A DNA stretch of 64,000 nt from Litsea cubeba (Eukaryota; Streptophyta; Magnoliopsida; Laurales; Lauraceae): the NCBI GenBank assembly GCA_012931725.1, contig CM022949.1:56563852-56627851 (forward strand). The letters run 5' to 3'. The stretch's first letter is position 1. Every line of letters begins with the position of its first letter. Of this stretch, positions 21,543-31,872 are shown one piece after another. The notes beneath the pieces are model-generated. The model did not search any database and had not been told where the DNA came from. It saw only the letters and a list, made by a program, of their open reading frames with translations. Position numbers and translations under genes: made by a program.

Positions 21543-24500
21543 TTAGAAATAAAATTTCTTCAAGTGGGATGCATTCCATGGTCTCGGCAGTGGCTTGCCT
21601 TCCAAGTCTTCGAGCTTGTAGGCTGACTTTCCTGCCAGTGAGACTACTCTGAACGGGCCATGCCAGTTCGGGACAAGTTTCCCCTCGTTTGGTTCTCTGT
21701 CAGCTGGCAGGGTCTTCTTTAAAACGAGCTCTCCCGTGGTGAACCTTCTTTCTTTGACATTTTGATTGTATGCCCTGGCTAACCGCTGCTGATAGTCGGT
21801 CAGTCTCAGGGCCGCTGCTTCTCGTCGCTCGTCCGCCAGCTCCAGCTCCATTGCCAGGTTCGTCTCATTTCGGCCTTGGTCGACCAGCTCTGTCCTCAGG
21901 GTAGGAAGTCCGATTTCCAAGGGAATGACCGCCTCCATCCCGTAGGCCAGAGAGAAAGGTGTTGCCGAGGTGGACCTCCTTGGAGTTGTTCTGTATGCCC
22001 ACAGCACGCTCGGAAGCTCCTCTGTCCATCTGCCCTTTGCCTTATCCAGTCGCTTCTTCAGGCCGTCCAGGATCACTTTGTTGGAGATTTCTGCCTGGCC
22101 ATTACTCTGTGGATATGCCGGGGTGGAGTAATGGTTTCTGATGCCGTGCTCTTGGCAGAAGTCTTTGAAGGACTTGGAATCGAACTGAGTCCCGTTATCC
22201 GAAATCAGGGTCCGGGGGATGCCGAACCTCGTAAGGATGTTTTTCCAAACGAAGTTTCTGGAGTCCCTGTCCGTGATGGAAGACAACGGTTCAGCCTCTA
22301 TCCACTTTGTGAAGTAATCCGTAGCCACTATCAGCCATCTCTTGTTCCCTGGAGCTCGGTGAAGAGGCCCCACAATGTCCAGGCCCCATTGAGCGAAGGG
22401 CCATGGGCTGGAGAGGGGACTCAGATCCTGTGCTGGCTGATGGAGGGAGTGGGAGAACTTCTGGCATTTCTCGCATTTCCTGGCGTAGACCTGGGCGTCC
22501 TTCTGCATGTAGGGCCACCAGTAACCCTGGCTGATTGCTCTGTAGGCCAATGACCGACCTCCTATATGGCTGTCGCAGATTCCTTCGTGGATCTCATACA
22601 GGAAGTCGTCCACCTTGGTCGGGTGGACGCATTGGAGGTATGGACCTGTGAAGGACTTCCTGTAGAGTTTGCCTTCGGGGGAGAGCCAGAACCGAGCTGC
22701 CTTGAGCCTGATCTTGTGGGCTTCAGTCTTGTCCTCGGGGAGCTGGTCGTCCTTCAAGTAGGCGACGATTGGATCCATCCAGCTAGGGCCGAGGTCAGCA
22801 CAGAGGACAAGCCGAGATGAATGGAGTTCTAGACTTGACCTTGATACTGACCCGACCTCGATGGTCCTCTTCTTTCCTGCTTCGACAGCGGAGGCCAGGT
22901 TTGCAAGCGCATCTGCATGCGTGTTAGTATCTCTGGATATTTGCCTGACCTCGGCTTTCTGGAAATGGGAGAGTAGTTTTTTCGCAAGGGCTAAGTAGGC
23001 CGCCATCCTGTCGTCCCTGGCCTGGTAGTCTCCAGCGAGCTGGCTAGTTACCAGTTGAGAGTCGCTGAAGATCTCCAGGTGCTGGGCTCCGAGGATTTGG
23101 GCGCTGTTCAACCCTGCAATCAGTGCTTCGTACTCTGCCTCATTGTTTGTCGCTTTGAAGTCCAGGGTGAAGGCCTGTTCTATGACCAGTCCCTCTGGCG
23201 ATTGGAGAACTATGCCGGTGCCAGCTCTCTTGGAGGTGGACGATCCGTCGACAAAGATCTTCCATGCCGAGGTGGGAGACTGCTGGACCTCTGTTTCAAC
23301 TGGCTCGTGCCCTGTGCCCCCCAGTGCCGTGCCGAGCTGGGTCGGAGCCGGGTTGGGGGAGACGAATTCCACTATGAAGTCTGCCAGAATCTGGGCTTTG
23401 ATCGCAGTTCGGGGACGGTACTTTATGTCATACTGCCCCAGTTCAACTGCCCACTTTGATATGTGCCCTGAAAAGTCAGCCTTCTTGAACACTGAACGGA
23501 GTGGGTGCTCCGTGATCACCACAATGGTGTGGGATTGAAAATAGTGGGAGAGCTTGCGGGAGGCGGTGACGAGAGCCAACGCAAGCTTCTCCAATAGGAG
23601 GTACCTGGTCTCGGCATCGAGCAGGGTCTTGTTCGTGTAATAGATCGGCTTTTGAACTCCCTCGTCCTCCCTGATGAGGACGGAGCTCACTGCGTGATCC
23701 GAGACCGCAAGGTACAAATACAGAATCTCCCCCAAAGTTGGGGTGGAGAGTAAAGGTGGTGACATTAAATAAGTTTTGAGTGCGGCCAATGCCTGGTCGC
23801 ACTCAGGGGTCCACTGGAACTTCAAATTTTTCTTTAAAAGCTGAAAGAAAGGCCTGCACTTATCTGATGACCGGCTGATGAAGCGATTGAGTGCGGCGGC
23901 CATTCCTGTGAGCCTCTGAACTTCCTTCGTGGTAGAGGGACTCTGGATGCCCTGGATGGCAGTGATCTGGTCCGGATTGGCTTCTATCCCCCTCCGCGTT
24001 ACCAAGCTGCCGAGGAACTTGCCAGAGGCTACGCCGAAGGCGCACTTGGAAGCGTTTAGCTTGAGCTTGTACGCGCGAAGGATGTCGAAGACTTGGCCGA
24101 GATCCGCCAGATGGTCGCTGGAGCGCACAGATTTGACGACCATGTCGTCGATGTACACCTCTACCGATCGGCCGAGCTGGGCCTGGAACATTTTTGTGAC
24201 GAGGCGCTGATAGGTCGCCCCCGCATTCTTCAGCCTGAAGGGCATCACCTTATAGCAGTATGTGCCGCGGGGGGTGATGAATGATGTTTTCTCCTCGTCA
24301 GGCTCGTAGAGCGGGATCTGATGATAGCCTCGGTAGGCGTCAAGGAAGCTCATCCGGTCGTGACCAGCGGTGGCGTCGATCACTTGGTCAATCTTTGGGA
24401 GGGGAAAACTGTCCTTAGGGCAAGCCCTGTTCAAGTCGGTGAAGTCCACGCACACCCTCCACTTCCCAGTTTTCTTCTTGACCACCACCGTGTTGGCCAG

Positions 24501-27293
24501 CCATACCGGGTACTGGACTTCCCGGATGGCTCCTGCTTTTAGCAGGTTGTCGATCTCTTCGACGACCGCATCTGTCTGCTGCAGCCCGGTCCTGCGGGCC
24601 CTCTGCACTACCGGCTTATGGTCGGGGTCGACATTGAGCTTGTGGCACATGACCTCAGGGTCGACCCCAGGCATTTCGCTTGGGCTCCAAGCGAAGACGT
24701 CCACATTCTGCATCAAGAACCGAGAGAGTTCGGCCCTTTCTTCGTCTGGCAGCTGAGTGCCAATCAGGAAGAACCTGTCTGGGTCTGCCGGGTCTAGCCT
24801 GACCTCGGCCAGGTCCTCGATGCTCTTCTTCTCAGGGTCCCGGCCGATCTCATCGAGGCCTTTCTCGAACTCGGCCAGGTTGACGCGCTCTGGCTCCTTC
24901 ACTGCTGGGACTGCGGCCAGCATGCACTGCCTGGCCTGCTGCTGGTCTCCCTCCACTGTGATTACTTCCATCTTGCCCTCCTTGTTCTCGAGGACGAACT
25001 TCAGCTTTTGGTGGAGGGAAGAAGGAACTGCCTCTAGCTTGTGGAGCCACGTTCTGCCTAGAATGACATTGTAGGGAGAAGGGGCGTCCACAACCAGGAA
25101 GTCGGCCAGCACGGATGCTCCACCAACTCGGGTTTCCAAGGTGATCCGACCCTTGTGATAGACTGGCGTGGCGGATAACCCTAGCAAGGGTGCTCGGACC
25201 TCCGTGAGGTCTGCTTCGGAGAGTTCCATCCTTTTGAAGCAGTCGTAGTAGAGGACCTCGGAGGAGCTGCCGGAGTCGACGAGGATCCTCTTCACGGTGA
25301 AATCTCTCAGCTTCATGGTGAGGAGCAGGGGGTCGTTGTGAGGGACCTGGATTCCCTCTAGATCTCGATCCGAGAACGAGATGGCGGGTCGGTCGCGGCG
25401 GGCTCTCTTGGATGCCGGAGCGAGTTCGGCTTTCATTATTTCTTTCCCGTGCGAAGCCCGCCTGGCTTCGGCACGGGCCTGAGAGCTTCCCCGGGATGAG
25501 GAAGCGGGAGCTGAGGACGCCAGATGGATCACGTTGATGATCTTCTCTGAGTCCTCGCTGTCTGGAGCCTGGGCCGTGCTCTGGTGAATTCGGCCCTCGC
25601 TGCCGCCGGCATCACCCGCCTTGATGAACTCCGGGATGTGGCCCTCTTCGGCCAGCTTCTCCAGATACTCCTGCAAAGTCCTGCAGTCTTCGGTCTTGTG
25701 GCCGTTGCCCCTATGGAAGGAGCAGTAGAGCTTGCTTCGGGCGCCTTCGGTGGGTTCATTCTTCAAGGGCTGAGGATATTTGAAGAACGGCTTGGACCTG
25801 ATCTTGGGCAGGATGCGGTAGATCAGCTCCTTGAAGACGACGTTGACGCTCTGACTGGCGCTGGAGGGAGGTCTGGGCTTCCAAGTGCCCCCAGACCTGG
25901 ACGACGAAGGCTTCGCCGAACTGGAGACCCAGGCCCGCTTGGGCTCCTGCTTCTGGGAGGGCCTCCCGCCTCTTTGCCGAGGTTGGCCACTCTTCTGTTC
26001 GGGCTCCGGATGCCCGCCTTGATCCCTGGCCCGGATCTCGTCTTCCTCCTGGGCGATGAAGCGCTTCACCCGGGACATCAACTTTGGCATGGATTCTGGG
26101 GAGTCCCCGGCCAAGTCTTTTCGCAAGTCGTTGCCGGGGATCAAGGCATGCTGGAAGGCGTAGATGGCTATCCCTTCCCTCGCGCCCTCGATCTGGCTGT
26201 AGACCGCCCAGAATCGCTGGGCGAACTTGGCGAGGGTTTCGCCCTGCTTCATTCTCAGGGCGAGGAGGTCCCCTTCCTTCTTGGGGACGACGGTGTAGGC
26301 TTGGAACTTCTTCAGGAAGGAGAGCTGGAGCTCCTTCCAACTGGAAACCGACTGCTCCGGGAGAGAGCAGAACCACTTCAGGGGGAGGTCACCCAAACTG
26401 GAGGAGAAGATTTTGCAGTTTAGGTGACCCTCGTTCCCCCAGATGGACATCTTCTGGGAGAAGTGTCGGAGGTGTGCAGATGGGTCGGACAGTCCGTCAT
26501 AGGGGACGAACCGCGGGACGGAGAACTTTCTGGGCAAGGGGGTGTGCTCGATCTCTTTTGTGAAGGGCGAGCCCCCCAGATCAATGTGACCACAGATCTG
26601 CTTCTGGTCCCGCATGTCCAAGTTGTGCTGGAGAGCCAATCTGACACGTTTGTCAAATCGCTCTTGCTCGTCGTCCTTCTCTGGAGTCTGAGCTCTGGGC
26701 TTTCGCTTGGGATGGCTCGGGCTACGACGGCTATGAGTTCGGCCGTCGCGGCTATGGTGACTTCGGCTGTTGCTCGAGCCTTCGTCACGGATCTGGCTCC
26801 GTTTCTGGTCCAGATGATTTCTGAGGTCCTCGCGGGGAGGCTGGGCTGCCTTGCTGGGGGCGTCCCTCTTTTTCCCTTGAGGCTCAGAGACTTGCCTCAA
26901 GGAGGCAGTTTGCGCTGCCCTCAGTTGCTGCTGGAGCTCGCGAATCATCTGTTCCTGCCTCTGGAGGAGAGCATTCTGGGCTTCAAGAACCCCTCCAGCG
27001 GCAAGGGGTCGATCGTGGCGCGTCTCTCTTACGGCCACGGTTTTGTCCTTCCGAGGACGCTCATGCTGACGCTCATCGCGTCTAGGTGGCGCGACTTCTT
27101 CTGCCGAGGTCGAGGCCTCGAGTCCCTCTTGGAGTGGGAACTCAATAAAGAGCTGAGAGCCTAAGCGGCCCTCGCCTGCAGTCGTGCCATGCACCGTGCG
27201 GGAGCGTCTTTGAGGAGGGACGTCCGTTGGCGGTGGTGGCAGCTCGAGCGCTGCTCTCGAGGACTCTACGCCCTTCCTAGCTTTCGGAGGCAT
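21543..27293 (-). CDS. Gag-Pol polyprotein, Tat-lineage Ty3/gypsy (1916 codons, intact)
   Basis: I take the ATG at 27293-27291 (MPPKARKG), since the open frame upstream runs through the primer site into the LTR. In order (approximate residues): retrotransposon Gag domain (~290-400); a zinc-knuckle variant CSFHRGNGHKTEDC (~520); an aspartic protease with ILVDSGSSSEVLYYD (~670); reverse transcriptase with catalytic VYIDDMVV (~1045); a first RNase H; a second, archaeal-type RNase H starting WKIFVDGSS (~1347), which marks the Tat lineage; then an integrase with an HHCC finger (~1570) and D, D, E in WGLDIVGP, ISDNGTQFD and GQAEISNK (~1640, 1700, 1733). There is no stop or frameshift, so the proteins needed for mobility appear complete. 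Confidence 0.95.
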   Translation of the reverse strand: MPPKARKGVESSRAALELPPPPTDVPPQRRSRTVHGTTAGEGRLGSQLFIEFPLQEGLEASTSAEEVAPPRRDERQHERPRKDKTVAVRETRHDRPLAAGGVLEAQNALLQRQEQMIRELQQQLRAAQTASLRQVSEPQGKKRDAPSKAAQPPREDLRNHLDQKRSQIRDEGSSNSRSHHSRDGRTHSRRSPSHPKRKPRAQTPEKDDEQERFDKRVRLALQHNLDMRDQKQICGHIDLGGSPFTKEIEHTPLPRKFSVPRFVPYDGLSDPSAHLRHFSQKMSIWGNEGHLNCKIFSSSLGDLPLKWFCSLPEQSVSSWKELQLSFLKKFQAYTVVPKKEGDLLALRMKQGETLAKFAQRFWAVYSQIEGAREGIAIYAFQHALIPGNDLRKDLAGDSPESMPKLMSRVKRFIAQEEDEIRARDQGGHPEPEQKSGQPRQRGGRPSQKQEPKRAWVSSSAKPSSSRSGGTWKPRPPSSASQSVNVVFKELIYRILPKIRSKPFFKYPQPLKNEPTEGARSKLYCSFHRGNGHKTEDCRTLQEYLEKLAEEGHIPEFIKAGDAGGSEGRIHQSTAQAPDSEDSEKIINVIHLASSAPASSSRGSSQARAEARRASHGKEIMKAELAPASKRARRDRPAISFSDRDLEGIQVPHNDPLLLTMKLRDFTVKRILVDSGSSSEVLYYDCFKRMELSEADLTEVRAPLLGLSATPVYHKGRITLETRVGGASVLADFLVVDAPSPYNVILGRTWLHKLEAVPSSLHQKLKFVLENKEGKMEVITVEGDQQQARQCMLAAVPAVKEPERVNLAEFEKGLDEIGRDPEKKSIEDLAEVRLDPADPDRFFLIGTQLPDEERAELSRFLMQNVDVFAWSPSEMPGVDPEVMCHKLNVDPDHKPVVQRARRTGLQQTDAVVEEIDNLLKAGAIREVQYPVWLANTVVVKKKTGKWRVCVDFTDLNRACPKDSFPLPKIDQVIDATAGHDRMSFLDAYRGYHQIPLYEPDEEKTSFITPRGTYCYKVMPFRLKNAGATYQRLVTKMFQAQLGRSVEVYIDDMVVKSVRSSDHLADLGQVFDILRAYKLKLNASKCAFGVASGKFLGSLVTRRGIEANPDQITAIQGIQSPSTTKEVQRLTGMAAALNRFISRSSDKCRPFFQLLKKNLKFQWTPECDQALAALKTYLMSPPLLSTPTLGEILYLYLAVSDHAVSSVLIREDEGVQKPIYYTNKTLLDAETRYLLLEKLALALVTASRKLSHYFQSHTIVVITEHPLRSVFKKADFSGHISKWAVELGQYDIKYRPRTAIKAQILADFIVEFVSPNPAPTQLGTALGGTGHEPVETEVQQSPTSAWKIFVDGSSTSKRAGTGIVLQSPEGLVIEQAFTLDFKATNNEAEYEALIAGLNSAQILGAQHLEIFSDSQLVTSQLAGDYQARDDRMAAYLALAKKLLSHFQKAEVRQISRDTNTHADALANLASAVEAGKKRTIEVGSVSRSSLELHSSRLVLCADLGPSWMDPIVAYLKDDQLPEDKTEAHKIRLKAARFWLSPEGKLYRKSFTGPYLQCVHPTKVDDFLYEIHEGICDSHIGGRSLAYRAISQGYWWPYMQKDAQVYARKCEKCQKFSHSLHQPAQDLSPLSSPWPFAQWGLDIVGPLHRAPGNKRWLIVATDYFTKWIEAEPLSSITDRDSRNFVWKNILTRFGIPRTLISDNGTQFDSKSFKDFCQEHGIRNHYSTPAYPQSNGQAEISNKVILDGLKKRLDKAKGRWTEELPSVLWAYRTTPRRSTSATPFSLAYGMEAVIPLEIGLPTLRTELVDQGRNETNLAMELELADERREAAALRLTDYQQRLARAYNQNVKERRFTTGELVLKKTLPADREPNEGKLVPNWHGPFRVVSLAGKSAYKLEDLEGKPLPRPWNASHLKKFYF

Positions 27294-27370
27294 GGCTTCT
27301 GAAAGATTGAGGTTTAGAAAGATTGTTTGGAAAGATTTGGAGAAGGTTGGGAAGGCTGGGATATTGCTTT

Positions 27371-27386
27371 CCCACAGACGGCGCCA
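27371..27386 (-). promoter_or_regulatory. Primer binding site, tRNA-Asp type
   Basis: On the minus strand, two bases after the 5' LTR, TGGCGCCGTCTGTGGG. Its first 10 bases match the complement of the plant tRNA-Asp 3' end, as is usual in Tat/Athila elements. Confidence 0.75.
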
Positions 27387-27388
27387 GT

Positions 27389-28289
27389 TGTAGGTGCAGA
27401 AAATAATGACCCACAATAAGGAGGGTGCCTTATAGGACTTATCCGAGAAGATGATGATGGCTGGGTGTGATTGGATGCCGTCCGAAAGCCTGAAAGAGAT
27501 GAACAAACGGTCAGAGGACCCTGGCCTGGGCGGCGCAAGGCTCTCCAATGCCAAAGTCAGTGTGGGAACTGGAACAATGGAAGGAGAGGGAGAGGAGAGA
27601 CAGAGTAACGGTTCTGTATATCAAATTGTGCGTACCTTGCATGGTGCATGGAGTTCTATTTGTAGAGGTTTGGATCGTATCTTTCAGAGGATATCTTGGT
27701 GTGGGTCCCATGATTCGACTGGGAAGTCATGATCAGCCCACAAAGTAATAAATGCAGTCTAATCCGGCCCACTCTGCATTTAATGCTAGTCGGGTCAGCC
27801 CACATTGCATTAAATGCGTGTCTTGTTGGGCCAGATTGTGTTGGGCGCCTTTGGCGGTTGGAGTACCATCGGATCTGCCCTCGGGCCTTGCCCTGATGTG
27901 GCCTCAGCCGCTGGATGCCGCCACGTCAGCGATCTGGTGAAGATAGTGGACGGTTGGATGTCGCATCTGTCTTATTGGCTCGCGCCCCTATTCCCCCACG
28001 TGTCTGACATCGTGGGGAATGAGGGGTGCGAGTGGAGGTTCTTTCTTGCCTCGGCTTTCGTCTAGACTCCTTCAGCCGAGGTGGTGCTCTCTGCCGAGGT
28101 GGACACATGAAACAGCCGAGCTCGGCTATAGCGGTTCGGACATGCTTGACTTCGGCCGAAGATCCTGCCCTGATAGCCGAGGTGAAACTGATGCCACGTG
28201 GGTGGCACGCGGAGGGCACGTGAGGGCGCTTAATCTCATCTAAAGGCGGTTAATTAGCGTAATCTTGGAATTCTAAATCTCCCCACACA
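27389..28289 (-). repeat. 5' LTR of the Retand-like element
   Basis: 901 bp. It holds the candidate promoter TATA-like CTACAAATAGAAC (minus strand, ~27653-27665). It ends next to the TSD copy GTGTT at 28290. Confidence 0.95.
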
Positions 28290-28294
28290 GTGTT

Positions 28295-28654
28295 AATTCT
28301 CTGAATGTACAAGGTCATCATCATTGAAGTCACTTAATGTAATTTCTAAGTTAGACATCTTTATAAATGCATTATGACATATAAATTGGGTGTTTGATGT
28401 ATGGGTTTTTTTCCCCCCTCTTTCTACCTATGCCTCTATCTTTCTCTACCTTTGATCCATCATCATATTTGTCTGTTATTTATGTTGTGGCGGCTTTTAA
28501 AAGGGACAATGTTAATTCCTGTTTTAATTTCTAACATATAAATTGGGTGTTTGGTGTATAGGTTTTTTTTTTTTTTTCCTCTTTCTACCTATGATTAGTA
28601 CTACACTATGTTGGATGCCTAAACAATAGTTTAAAAATACTCTGAATTGTTTTA
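28295..28654. other. ULP-MULE noncoding remnant with a direct repeat
   Basis: Two copies of a ~58-bp segment containing ACATATAAATTGGGTGTTTG, a T-rich run and CTTTCTACCTATG lie at 28378-28434 and 28534-28593. No gene is seen. It probably belongs to an intron of the split PMD gene. Confidence 0.4.
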
Positions 28655-29132
28655 GAGTGCTGCTACTGGCGCACAATTTTTTCCTTTTCCCACATAATTT
28701 CTCTCCACACACATTACTAAAATTTAAAAATTAAATTAGTTCTTCCCACACACATCAAAAGTTCCTAAAGTATCCACATCTCCATTCCCCTTTTTCTTCT
28801 TCCCACACACATCTCCATCCATTTCTTCCCACACACAACTGAGACACAAGACTCCACTGATGGTATCCTTGATTCTCCAGCGTGCCTCCGGCGTTCCTAT
28901 TCATCTACACATTCTTCTCTTTCAAAGGTATATGGATCATTCCAACATTACCATTTATTCTTCTTCCCTATCTATTCTTTACCATTTTTCCATCTTAGAT
29001 TACTTTTATTTTCCATGAAAACTTGCTATTAGGATAAATTCTCAATCAATGTAAGTTTTGAGAAAAATGTTACAGTTTTCTAAGGATTTTGGGTTGCATT
29101 TGATCCCTCATCGTCGCGGTTTTAGGTTCAGA

Positions 29133-29335
29133 AATCGCGACTGTTCGGTCTCTGGTTGACCGAATGTACTGCAAATGTTTGGACACTAATCTCCGGACAA
29201 ATTGAAAATGTTCGGACACTAATGTCCGAACATATTGATAATATGTTCGGACACTAATGTCCGAATAGTTCAATTTTGTTCGGAAACAAAGTTCCGAACA
29301 AAAGTAATATGTTCGGACACTCAGGTCCGTACATA
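29133..29335. repeat. 33-bp palindrome array C (copy 2)
   Basis: Units of the CCGAACA-N9-TGTTCGG type, several with substitutions in the arms, lie upstream of the PMD gene in the same position as array C of copy 1. Confidence 0.85.
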
Positions 29336-29380
29336 CAGAGATCCAATCAAATAAAAATCTTATTTTTGTATTTCAGACGT

Positions 29381-31248
29381 GAACCGGCCAAGCTCTTCTA
29401 GGGTGCGACCTACCACTTCAAATAGGAAGCGAAGTCAGCTAGTAGAAGAGGTTGTAGAAGAACCAGAGGTATCTGAGGAGGAGGTTGAAGAACAACAAGA
29501 GGTGGAAGAGCAACCAGCTCCGGGGGCCAGAAGATAGGTCATTATTGACCAGCTTTGATATACATATAGTTGGGTTCATTTGGGTTCAACAGGTGTGTTT
29601 CATTTGTTTCATATGAAAGTTTTATTTAGTTGTTAATATATTTAATAATGTATTAATGGTTGAATGCAGGACCGATGACCACTGAAATGTTTAAGTCATG
29701 TCCAGAAAGTGCCATTGTGGCAACTGAATGAGTCTGACAGGTTTAGAGATTTAGTCTCGAGGTCCAGATTGGCTCCCTTAGCGACTGCATCTTACCGCTC
29801 CGTCAATAAGATTATTGTATCTGGTTTTGTGGAAAGGTGACAACCTGAGACTAACACCTTTCACATGCCTTTTGGTGAGATGACCATCACCTTAGATGAT
29901 GTTGCATCTATCCTAGGCATCCCAGTGATTGGGCGGATTGTCTTTTATAATGAAAGAATGTCATATGAAGAAGCATAAGCACTCCTTGTTGATGCACTAG
30001 GAGTAGAACCGGTAGAGGCACATGAAGAGTTGATGCAGGTACGGGGCCAATCAGTTAGATTAGAGTGGTTACGGGAAAGGTTTGTCGGTGTATTTGACGA
30101 TGACGGCGATGAGATGATCAACTGTACAATAAGAGCTTACCTTCTGTACTTATTGGGTTGTACGTTGTTCACTGACAAGAGTGGCACACGGGTGCCGGTC
30201 ATTTCTCTTATAAAACTTGTGGATGTAGAGGCCATACGTTCATATGCATGGGGTACTGCTGCACTAGCATACTTATACAGGCAGTTGGGTTTAGCAACCA
30301 GGCATGAAGTGAAACAAATAGCTAGTTATTTGACTATACTAGAAGCTTGGGTGTACGAACACTTTGAATGATTGCTCCAACTCCAAACTTACTCTATGAA
30401 TCCAATCAGCCCCGGGTCCATCGATGGGTTCCTCGTAGAGAGTCTGCTCCTTTACAAGGACTACGAGAGATACTTGATGCCATGACTACTGACCAGGTAA
30501 TTAACTTAACATTTCTTGTACATATTGTATCGGATTAAGTTATTATTTTGTATTATATACTTTCATATCTTACGCTTGGATTCACTACTTTCAGGTGACT
30601 TGGGACCCATATCGTGATGTTAGACAATATCACCCTTTCAATGAAGTGACATACTATTGTGGGTGCATCAAATGCATGGATGTTGTTGAGCCTTATCATC
30701 CAGACAGGGTACTCAGGCAGTTTGGGAGAGTTCAGACTATTCCTCCACCGCCATTAGCCCCTATTCGTGCTACGCGAGGTCCGACTGCCCGTGACTATCA
30801 AATCGCGTATCAATATATCAATCAAGTTTGGGAGAGATGGCCTAATCACCTACTATCTGCATTGAACTGTAGTCAACCAGTTAGGCGTCCTGCAGATTGC
30901 GTTCCCGGGTATATGAATTGGTATGTACGAGTATCTTGGAGGATATTACAGCACCCAAACTTTCATTCTAATTTCGCGCCCCGTCCCAAAGAAAATGAGC
31001 AAAGCGGTAGCGGTCACATGGACTATCAGCGGCGTAATTCGGATGCACTAATCATTCTTGATGAAGTGACATAAAAAGATGAGGACCATTGGGTTGAAGA
31101 CCCGCGGGGACTATATACCCATGTGAATCAGGTGGCACATGTGTTACGGGGAATTTCAATTGACGATGCTCAACGAACCTTTCGACATCCCCACATGAAA
31201 TTACAAAGCTACAGTCGCAATAGGACTAAGAGGGGAAGGGGCAGTTGA
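29381..31248 (+). pseudogene. Plant mobile domain gene of OTU-MULE copy 2 (damaged)
   Basis: It is collinear with the gene in copy 1. The start ATG has become GTG near 29381. The main exon has TGA for a tryptophan (FVER-stop-QPET), TAA for a glutamine near 29977, and a frameshift near 30370. The stretch 30030-30370 is open and includes LRAYLLYLLGCTLF-type PMD sequence, and the last exon (30595-31074) is open with YYCGCIKCMDVVEPYHPDRV before a TAA; the Arg-rich tail would end at 31248. Damage differs from copy 1, so both decayed separately. Confidence 0.8.
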
Positions 31249-31507
31249 AGAAATCTAAGGACTTGTTTTAATTGACCAAAAATAATTAACCATTGTTAAA
31301 TGTTTTTGTTTAAGTACTTGAATTGTTGTTTTAAGACGATGTTTTTTTTTTTTTTTTTTTCAATTTCAATATGGATGTACTTGTTGACAATTGTGTTTTA
31401 GTTAGTTGATGTTATCTTTGATTACTTTGGACTATACTTGAATTGTTACATATGTACAGGATGAAATCTTTTCAGTGTATGTGAATATTGTCAAAGTGGG
31501 ATAACTG

Positions 31508-31640
31508 AACGTCCGTACGGATACACAGTGCCGAACATTGCCACATTGTTCGGTACTGAAGTTCCGAACAGTATTTGTAATGTTCGGACATTCAGTACCG
31601 AACAGTATGGAAATGTTCGATACTGTGTGTCTGTACGGAG
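31508..31640. repeat. 33-bp palindrome array B (copy 2)
   Basis: Three dyads and flanking half sites between the convergent genes. One unit has gained one base in its centre (24 instead of 23 bp); otherwise the 33-bp step is kept. Confidence 0.85.
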
Positions 31641-31872
31641 TTTCAGTTACAAATTTTATTTCCGAAAAGTATCATAACCTATAAAAAATAAACATTCAAC
31701 ATAAATGAGCTTGCATTCAATTTAAATTACACCTGACCACATTCAACATAAAGGAGCTTGCTATAATAGAATGCAATTAAAAATGTAAAATACATTTTCT
31801 AATTCATTAAACTGCTTAAATAAACAATCCGGTACATTCAACATAAAGAAAGGAACATTCTGTGAATTACAT

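Larger units (their letters stand above)
15877..28289 (-). mobile_element. Complete, young Ty3/gypsy Tat-lineage (Retand-like) LTR retrotransposon
   Basis: The element is 12,413 bp, on the minus strand, flanked by a perfect 5-bp TSD, GTGTT (15872-15876 and 28290-28294). The 901-bp LTRs start TG and end CA as written on the plus strand, and I find only two differences between them (near 16030/27542 and 16591/28103), suggesting a very recent insertion. It has a tRNA-Asp-type primer site, one uninterrupted gag-pol frame, two RNase H domains (the Tat hallmark), a long region downstream of pol with 106-bp tandem repeats, and an antisense three-exon gene. Its GC content is visibly higher than that of its surroundings. 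It interrupts ULP-MULE noncoding sequence. Confidence 0.96.

Noticed and set aside
20877..21579. Series of overlapping ~99-residue open frames on the minus strand
   Set aside because: They are spaced 106 bp apart and are products of the 106-bp tandem repeat.
25584..26423. 279-residue plus-strand open frame
   Set aside because: It is a shadow of the GC-rich gag-pol gene on the other strand; no domain is recognised and no splice or promoter context is seen.
27294..27554. Upstream extension of gag into the LTR (87 extra codons)
   Set aside because: The frame happens to be open through the primer binding site; the MPPKARKG start downstream is the usual Gag-like N-terminus.
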